A stretch of DNA of 64,000 nt. Source: Asterella californica. Lineage: Eukaryota; Streptophyta; Marchantiopsida; Marchantiales; Aytoniaceae. Positions 58,300 through 64,000 of the stretch are shown here, piece by piece. Location: the NCBI GenBank assembly GCA_036924285.1, contig JAYKYS010000015.1, positions 6,944,001 to 7,008,000 on the forward strand. Direction: 5' to 3'. The position numbers were made by a program, and so were the translations under genes. The first letter of the stretch is position 1, and every line of letters begins with the position of its first letter. The notes under the pieces were generated by a model that saw only the letters and a list, made by a program, of their open reading frames with translations, was not told the origin of the DNA and did no database searches.

Positions 58300-60200
58300 C
58301 CTACTATGAGCTGAAGGCTCAGTTCTTCCCGAGTGCCCACAGTCTAGCTTCCACTCTCAGAAGATGAAACTAGTCTTCCAGAAGACAGCTACTCCGTCTT
58401 CCGGGATTCTAACAGTGCTTCCTAAATAGCTCTCGTCTTCCGAGCTATATCTAAACAATCCTATCTAAGCAAGGCCTCGCATGGATTATCAAGAAGACAA
58501 CCCACCTTGCATTACATCCTACTTCCTATCAGAAGATACAAGATATGCGAGAAGTAGAGTATGAGAAAGGTTCAGAAGATGGTTGCGGGCTCCTGCGGTG
58601 ACAGTGGCCTCTGGGAAGACACTTGGGACAGCTTCCGATTCAATGTCTTTCTCGGAAGACTTCTCGAAGTCAGACTTCCCTTCACTGGTCTCACCTGTCT
58701 TCGTCTTCCTACGCGCAGTCTATCCTCACAACAGACTCAAGACAATTGCACTCTGTTCTTCTGACTTCTCACCTCTCATACGCACTCAGAAGAAGTTTGC
58801 TGCATGATGGGAAGACATGACCCTCGACCATTCTCTCCGGATTCTGCCAGCAATACTTCTCACAACTCTCTTCTAAGTTCGGGAAGAAGAAGGAACGGCT
58901 GCTATGGGTCGGACAGAAGAGACCCAAAATGGACCCTCACGTCTTCTCGCTCATTTTGCCAGCCTTTCAGTCTTCTAGTCTCTCTAGGAAGATGTGGAGT
59001 TGAGAAGCTTGGAAGACCGGGAGACACAGGCCTAGTTCCTGAGTTCCAACTTCTCGAAATAACACAACAACTCACCACACCACTCAGGCTTCGTATCAAG
59101 TCTCTCTAAACACAAAAGCAAAGCAAATCCACTCTTGATACGAATTGTGTTCAGTCGACTTCCGAAGACAGTCTTCCGAAGATGTCTTCCGAAGACAGTC
59201 AAGTTCAAGAAGCGTCTTCCGAGGATGTTCCCATCTTCCGAATCGTCTTCTATTCCAAGTTTCGGGAGTAGAGAGGTAGTAGGGTAGAGAAATTGATAGT
59301 TGGGTTCGCCAATTTGAAGACTAGGGGTAGGGAAGCTCGAATTGAGCTCGGGAAGAAGCAAAGAGATATCTTGACAGAAATTGGGCAGCGCTTCCACGCC
59401 CAATGTCTCAATAGGAAAGATGGGGGGTGGGGTAATCGATTAGGCTGCCTGCACACAATCAAGGGAGCGCGGGGAGTACCAGACAATGGCGAGAAGAAGT
59501 GAGAAGGGGAAAGAACAGGGGAAAGAACCTCTACAGTCTTCTTCGGCTCCCGAGTTGCCTTCGACCTCCGCGCGCTTTTGGCTCTTGTCCTAGCTTCCAA
59601 TGCGACTCCTCTCGAATGCGCCTGCTGTCAATTTCGGTCCACACCTCGATTCCACCTCTGCTTCTACTCGCCACTCTTCACTGTCAACTTCTCGGAAGCT
59701 CCACAGAAATGCCTTCGCTCTTTCTGCTGTTTGTGCTCCCGCAATCCGATTTCACCCTTCGCCTAGCTGCCAACGTACTCTCTACTACCTCGATATCTTA
59801 CTCGATTCCTCTCTCAATGCTAGCTCGAAGTTCACTCTCTCAATCGATCTTCTTCAAGCGCACTGTGCTGCGGGAAGTTGGAAGGTGGCTAATGTGCTTC
59901 CTCACGCATCTTCCCCGCAGATTAGGGGTTCTCGTCCTTGGTGTCTTCCTGACCTACCTACCTATTCGGTGCGCTCCAATAGGTACACCTACTTGTTTAT
60001 CCGAAAACTCGCGGTCAGGCCTTCGTGATCGCTGTCTTCCGGAAGACAGGTGTCTTCTGCCGTCTTCCCATCTTCCGCCGTCTTCCTATCTTCTGAAGAC
60101 GCAACTGAGAAGACGGTCTTCCGAAGACGGTCGTCTTCTGAAGAAGTCAACTTCTTATTACAAACAGCTCTTAAGATCATCTTCCTGTTAAGGAAGACGT
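58300..60200. repeat. GTCTTC/GAAGAC-saturated region
   Basis: The hexamer GTCTTC and its complement GAAGAC occur dozens of times. They often pair as gtcttccgaagac near-palindromes (59160-59240, 60020-60150). A 230-codon plus-strand frame at 59499-60191 has unusual composition and no motif and is not called. This may be the 5' end of the element that carries the gag-like ORF, but no second LTR of the 54.4-kb family is present here. Confidence 0.5.
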
Positions 60201-62080
60201 AACCTTAAGTAACAACGCTTCTTCAGTTATATAAACCAGTCATTAATCTCAAAAATTTCAAAAATTCGTGAATATTGTAATTTGTGGGCACCACACCCTG
60301 CCGCAGAAAAAGTAAAACATAAAACAAGATAAAAGTAGAAATTCACGGTTGGATTTCTTATCGTAAGATTACCAAAGCAAAAGCACAAATTGGTAATCAT
60401 ATTACAATCACAGCAACTAGCTCTTTTGTACGGATAAAGGGTGTCAAATAGTATTAACGGATCTCCAACATCGTTCGTAAAATGTTGTATGGCTATCTGG
60501 TCCCAAACTTATGAACCACCAATGGAGATTATTTGTGAAAGGTTTATGACCACAGCAGAGAGGATCACTTAGTGTAGAAGTACAAAACCATGTGCATTCA
60601 AAAACTAATTAAAATAGTCTCTTTTTAAAGATTTATATGAATAAATAATATCATATTTTAAAAAAGAAGACTTATTTGAATAATATAAAATTTTATTTTT
60701 ATTAAAATTAATATAAAATTTCAGAAACTCCAGTTTATATAAAATAATGAGAACTTTTTGATAAAAAATCTAGATTCTGAAATATATATTAGTATTTATG
60801 TCTTTTTTATAAATGACATATAATTAAAATTAGTTTTTTTAGAATCATTTGACTTTAAACTTTTCTGAAATAATAAAAAATACCCCTCTTTTGGACTTAG
60901 GTGTTCTCAAAGAATCAAGGGAGTGAATCCCTTGTGGACCATAGCCGTAAGTGGTCTCTGTCCTAAACCTCTGGAGTTTATAAATTTTTCTGTTTCAAAT
61001 TAATTTTTTCTGTGTTTGCTTTCTCTAATCGCGTTTGGCGTTTGACACGAGCCCGTGTACGTTTCCCTAGTTTATTATCAGTGTTTGAGACCTTACTAGT
61101 GCGTGTCATAATTAAAGAAAGTTTCTTCATCGGAGAGATCATAGAAGTAGTACTTTATCAAATTATAACTTTATATACAATTGTACATTGCGTACGTGAA
61201 ATCATGTGAGTTTATAGTATTATATTGTCTCCAAATTTAAGTCAAACATGAAGAGATTAGGAGAGAATATGAAAGAGACAAATAGAGGAGACAAAGAAGA
61301 TTACCAAGATTTGATAAAAATAATAATTTATGAATAGAAATTCAAAGTTTCAGAGATGCTTCACAAAGATAGTTTTCTTTCTGAATTATAAACTGCGTGA
61401 GAATAGAAATAGAATAATTCAAGATTCAAGAGTTGTGGTGCCGAGTGTAAAAGATCAAAACCCATGAATTGAATAGGAAATGGAGCCAAGGGGACAACTG
61501 AGAATAGAGAAAAACTCCGGATCCCATAGTTGGTCATAGACCTTGGTATTTATAGTCTGGAGTAAACAAAACTTCTTCTTGAAGCTAACCATATACTTCT
61601 ATCATAAGATAACCGTGAACTTTCTCATGAAGTTAGTCATCTACTTCCTTGAGAAGTAAATCAGTCCTCACGAAGTTTTCTAAGTACAATACTCACTCAA
61701 AATAGTAGAAGCTTCCTAAGTACCTTACTAGAATATTCGTTATGAAGCTTCCTAGATACTACATACTTCTAACTTTAGAGAAATTCTACGACGACTTCTG
61801 AATAACTTTCGCTAAAGTTTATACTTTACACATTACATATTTCTCTTCCGCTAGTTGATGACGTCCTCGTTACTTGACAACCGTTCAAATTCTTGTACGA
61901 GCTCTGGAGAGTTCTGAAGATTGGTGGCTGGTTCTCACATAGCATCATGAAGAGGAATATATCTTATATTCCACATGACTATGTCATCCACGTGAGATTT
62001 CACTCTTAGCTAAAATTTGATCAACTTCAAACTCTTCATGATCATCAATGAGAAGAGGTGGAGGTGGAGGTTGGACATGA
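60201..62080. other. AT-rich, no recognisable gene
   Basis: No supported gene. A stretch at about 60890-60990 (agggagtgaatcccttgtgg ... aaacctctgga) resembles the end of a plant LTR but cannot be confirmed. Confidence 0.35.
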
Positions 62081-62089
62081 TGAGGATAA

Positions 62090-63060
62090 GAAAAAAAGTT
62101 AGACACAAAAAGTTTTAACTTAGAAATGTGAAAACGAGATAGATCCGAATATTGTGAGGAAGATCAAGCTTATAGGCAACAAGAGAGACAACTTTGACTA
62201 TGAAGAATGATCGTATCCAACTGGGTAAAATTCTACGGACGTGAGTGAGAGAAAAAAAGAGGTCCTGAGTGGACAACATGACTTGCTCATTTATAGTAAA
62301 GACAAAATCTTGACGATGTTGACCAGCATATTATTTTTGACGATTTTGAACAATAGTCAAATGATATTTTGCTTCTTGAAAAGAACAAGATAATGTAGAA
62401 AAGAAGATAGTAGTACAGAAACATGAGAAACAGAAGGAGTAAGGAGTTTATTATAGACTAAGGGTTCTTGACCATAGTTGAGAAAAAAGAGAGAAAAATA
62501 TGTACGTGCTTGTAAGCAAACTCGTCGATCGATAGAAAGGTATCTCAATTTGTTTGATGAACGTTGATGAAGGCTTGGAGCATGTCTTCCTAAGTACGAT
62601 TGGCATGTTCATTTTGTCCATCACTTTTTGGATAGTATGCAGTAGACAATGAAAGTTTGGTGACAAGTATCTCGAAAAGAGCTCATCAAAACTTGTCAAT
62701 GAAGCGAGGATCGCGACCAAAAATGAGTACTTGAGGCATCACATGATGTCGAAAGATTGTATCAAAATAGATAGTGCAAGTGTTGGAGCATCCAGTACGT
62801 CCACCGTGGGTGCTAAGTAGGTTTTCTTGTTGAGCTTGTCACAAATACCACGACTGCAGTATGACCATGAGCCATTGTAGGCAAGGAGGTGATTAAATCC
62901 AAACAATGTGCTTTCAACGTGTAGGCGGAATAGATAATGATTGCAATAACCCTACTGGTTTTTGATTCACTACCTTGTTGCGTTGATAACTTTCACAAGA
63001 GCGAACAAACTCTTGAACATCTCGGTGCCATGTTAGACCATCTTTCGTGCACCTACCGCC
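62090..63060 (-). pseudogene. decayed chromovirus-type integrase
   Basis: In minus-strand order, across shifting frames: HRDVQEFVRSCESYQRNK (zinc-finger end), LLQSLSIPPTR, DLITSLPTMAHGHTAVVVFV, DAPTLA, VLIFGRDPRFIDKF, ALFEILVTKLSLSTAYYPKS, DGQNEHANRT, FAYKHVH, LNYGQEPLV, VMLSTQDL, and finally a PVFHVSKLK-type ending. This is the standard order for a Ty3/gypsy chromovirus integrase. Many frameshifts and stops make it non-functional. It is a different lineage from the integrases at 21 and 35 kb. Confidence 0.82.
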
Positions 63061-63119
63061 TTGTTGCACCAACGGAAGTTCTTGCTCAATAGGTCACAAA
63101 ACTCACAATGCTAACCTCC

Positions 63120-64000
63120 AAATCATAATAACACGTTAGCGTTCATACATCACTTATCTTTACCTCGTTTTATCTAGACTGGAGCCGGATTGTCTCCCTA
63201 GCTTTCAAGCTCAGCATTCCTTAAGTCTCGACCTAGATCCGACTAGGTCAGTCCCAAAACATGAGCAAGTCACAACGTGACTAGGGGCAGACTTTCCATA
63301 AAGTCCAAGGTCCAAAACGGCATTGTAAGCCGGTCTGTCTCTCACCCAAGGATATCTCATATGACTAAGACTACTAGTGCATCCTAATTACAAAGATCCA
63401 GTTACATCCATGCTCACTTCACTCAACTCTCTGATCTGTATGGTCACATCGGTCCTACTCAAGGACTCCCAAGGTCTCCAATGCTCATAGATAGGAAAAT
63501 GAGAGTCCTTCCACTTTCTCAACTCCCCTTATATACTCTACAACTTCTTACCGTGGTAACTTTTACTAAGTTACGTTATTTCATGATAAGTACGCAATAG
63601 TAAAACTTCTAAAGGCCACCAAGACTTAAGAACCGCACACACATTACTTGTTCTACTTTACTAAAGTAAGAGATTCTCCTACTTTAGCTTTTCTCAAGTG
63701 TTAACTTTTCATACTATCCAATAGGAAGACGACAACAAACTAATACGTCTTTTGAGGAGCATCTTTAGATATTTGTGCATGACTTTTCATCATGCATCTA
63801 ATCATAGATGGTCAATAAAGTTACATACTTTTTAGAAGCATATTTAGTGCTCCGCATTTGTCACATAGTGCCATAGCAAAGCCTCTAATAGTTTCCTCAA
63901 CTTAGTTATAACTATCTTAGCTAGTTATGTCCAATTTTGATCACTCTAGATTTGGATCTTCGAACTAGAGTAACCTATAAGATAGTCATACCTAATGAAA
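63120..64000 (-). mobile_element. LTR of family A, cut by the window end
   Basis: The minus strand of 64000-63324 aligns with 38472-39223, including the TATA string (gagtatataagg) and aagaagttgtagagtatata. The LTR start (about 47 bases) lies beyond the window. Left of 63324 the two copies diverge; the remainder to about 63120 may be the true 3' part of the LTR or unrelated sequence. Confidence 0.75.

Noticed and set aside
59499..60191. 230-codon plus-strand open frame
   Set aside because: Lies in GTCTTC-rich repeat DNA, overlaps other frames of similar length, has no motif, and its composition follows the repeat.
60890..60990. Possible Ty1/copia LTR end
   Set aside because: Only a loose resemblance; no primer site, polypurine tract or copia coding sequence nearby.

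Overview
This window is nuclear DNA of a land plant. The evidence is a set of plant-type genes with spliceosomal introns: a B-class GATA transcription factor, a GCK-domain protein, a 14-3-3-like protein and a relic of the plastid GTPase BPG2. These sit among decayed Ty3/gypsy LTR retrotransposons, tRNA-derived SINEs and MITE-like elements. A bryophyte, perhaps a liverwort such as Marchantia, fits the mix. That is an impression from family recognition, not a proof. There is no rRNA, CRISPR array or bacterial operon.

Layout. 0-6.9 kb is repeat-rich and gene-poor: a tandem repeat at 0.3-0.75 kb, a degenerate dispersed repeat at 1.2-1.6 kb and a SINE at 3.66 kb. 6.9-12.5 kb holds the three-exon B-GATA gene on the minus strand, with a long CT-rich leader. 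12.5-20.8 kb has no recognisable gene. It becomes very AT-rich and contains a 242-bp inverted-repeat element and perfect hairpins. 20.8-22.3 kb is an internally deleted gypsy element on the minus strand: LTR, tRNA-Asp-type primer site, then integrase directly. 22.8-23.6 kb repeats a degenerate palindrome. 25.0-25.6 kb is an intact GCK-domain gene on the plus strand. 26.6-30.8 kb is a frameshifted copy of BPG2 on the minus strand that keeps at least one intron. 33.1-33.9 kb is an intact 14-3-3-like gene lacking the phosphopeptide-binding residues.

34.3-39.2 kb is a 5'-truncated gypsy element on the plus strand whose integrase is split by a 2-kb insertion carrying a second SINE. 39.2-48 kb is low-complexity DNA with unclassified coding remnants, tandem arrays and a CACTA-like terminal region. 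48.4-48.7 kb holds a small candidate membrane-protein gene. 53.7-55.4 kb contains a Harbinger-type MITE with TTA target duplication and a second copy of the LTR seen at 21.4 kb. 55.9-58.3 kb is a large intact gag-like ORF (770 aa) with a coiled coil, in DNA saturated with GTCTTC/GAAGAC motifs. 62.1-64 kb has a decayed chromovirus-type integrase and an LTR of the same family as the one at 38.4 kb, in inverted orientation and running off the window.

The host genes do not form a functional unit. They are isolated islands in transposon-derived DNA. The most notable observations are the binding-groove-deficient 14-3-3, a zinc-finger-splitting GATA intron that stays in frame if retained, the Mia40-like cysteine pattern of the GCK protein, and a recurrent class of perfect short-loop hairpins. 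One hairpin lies in the BPG2 relic and looks like a template-switch insertion of inverted coding sequence.
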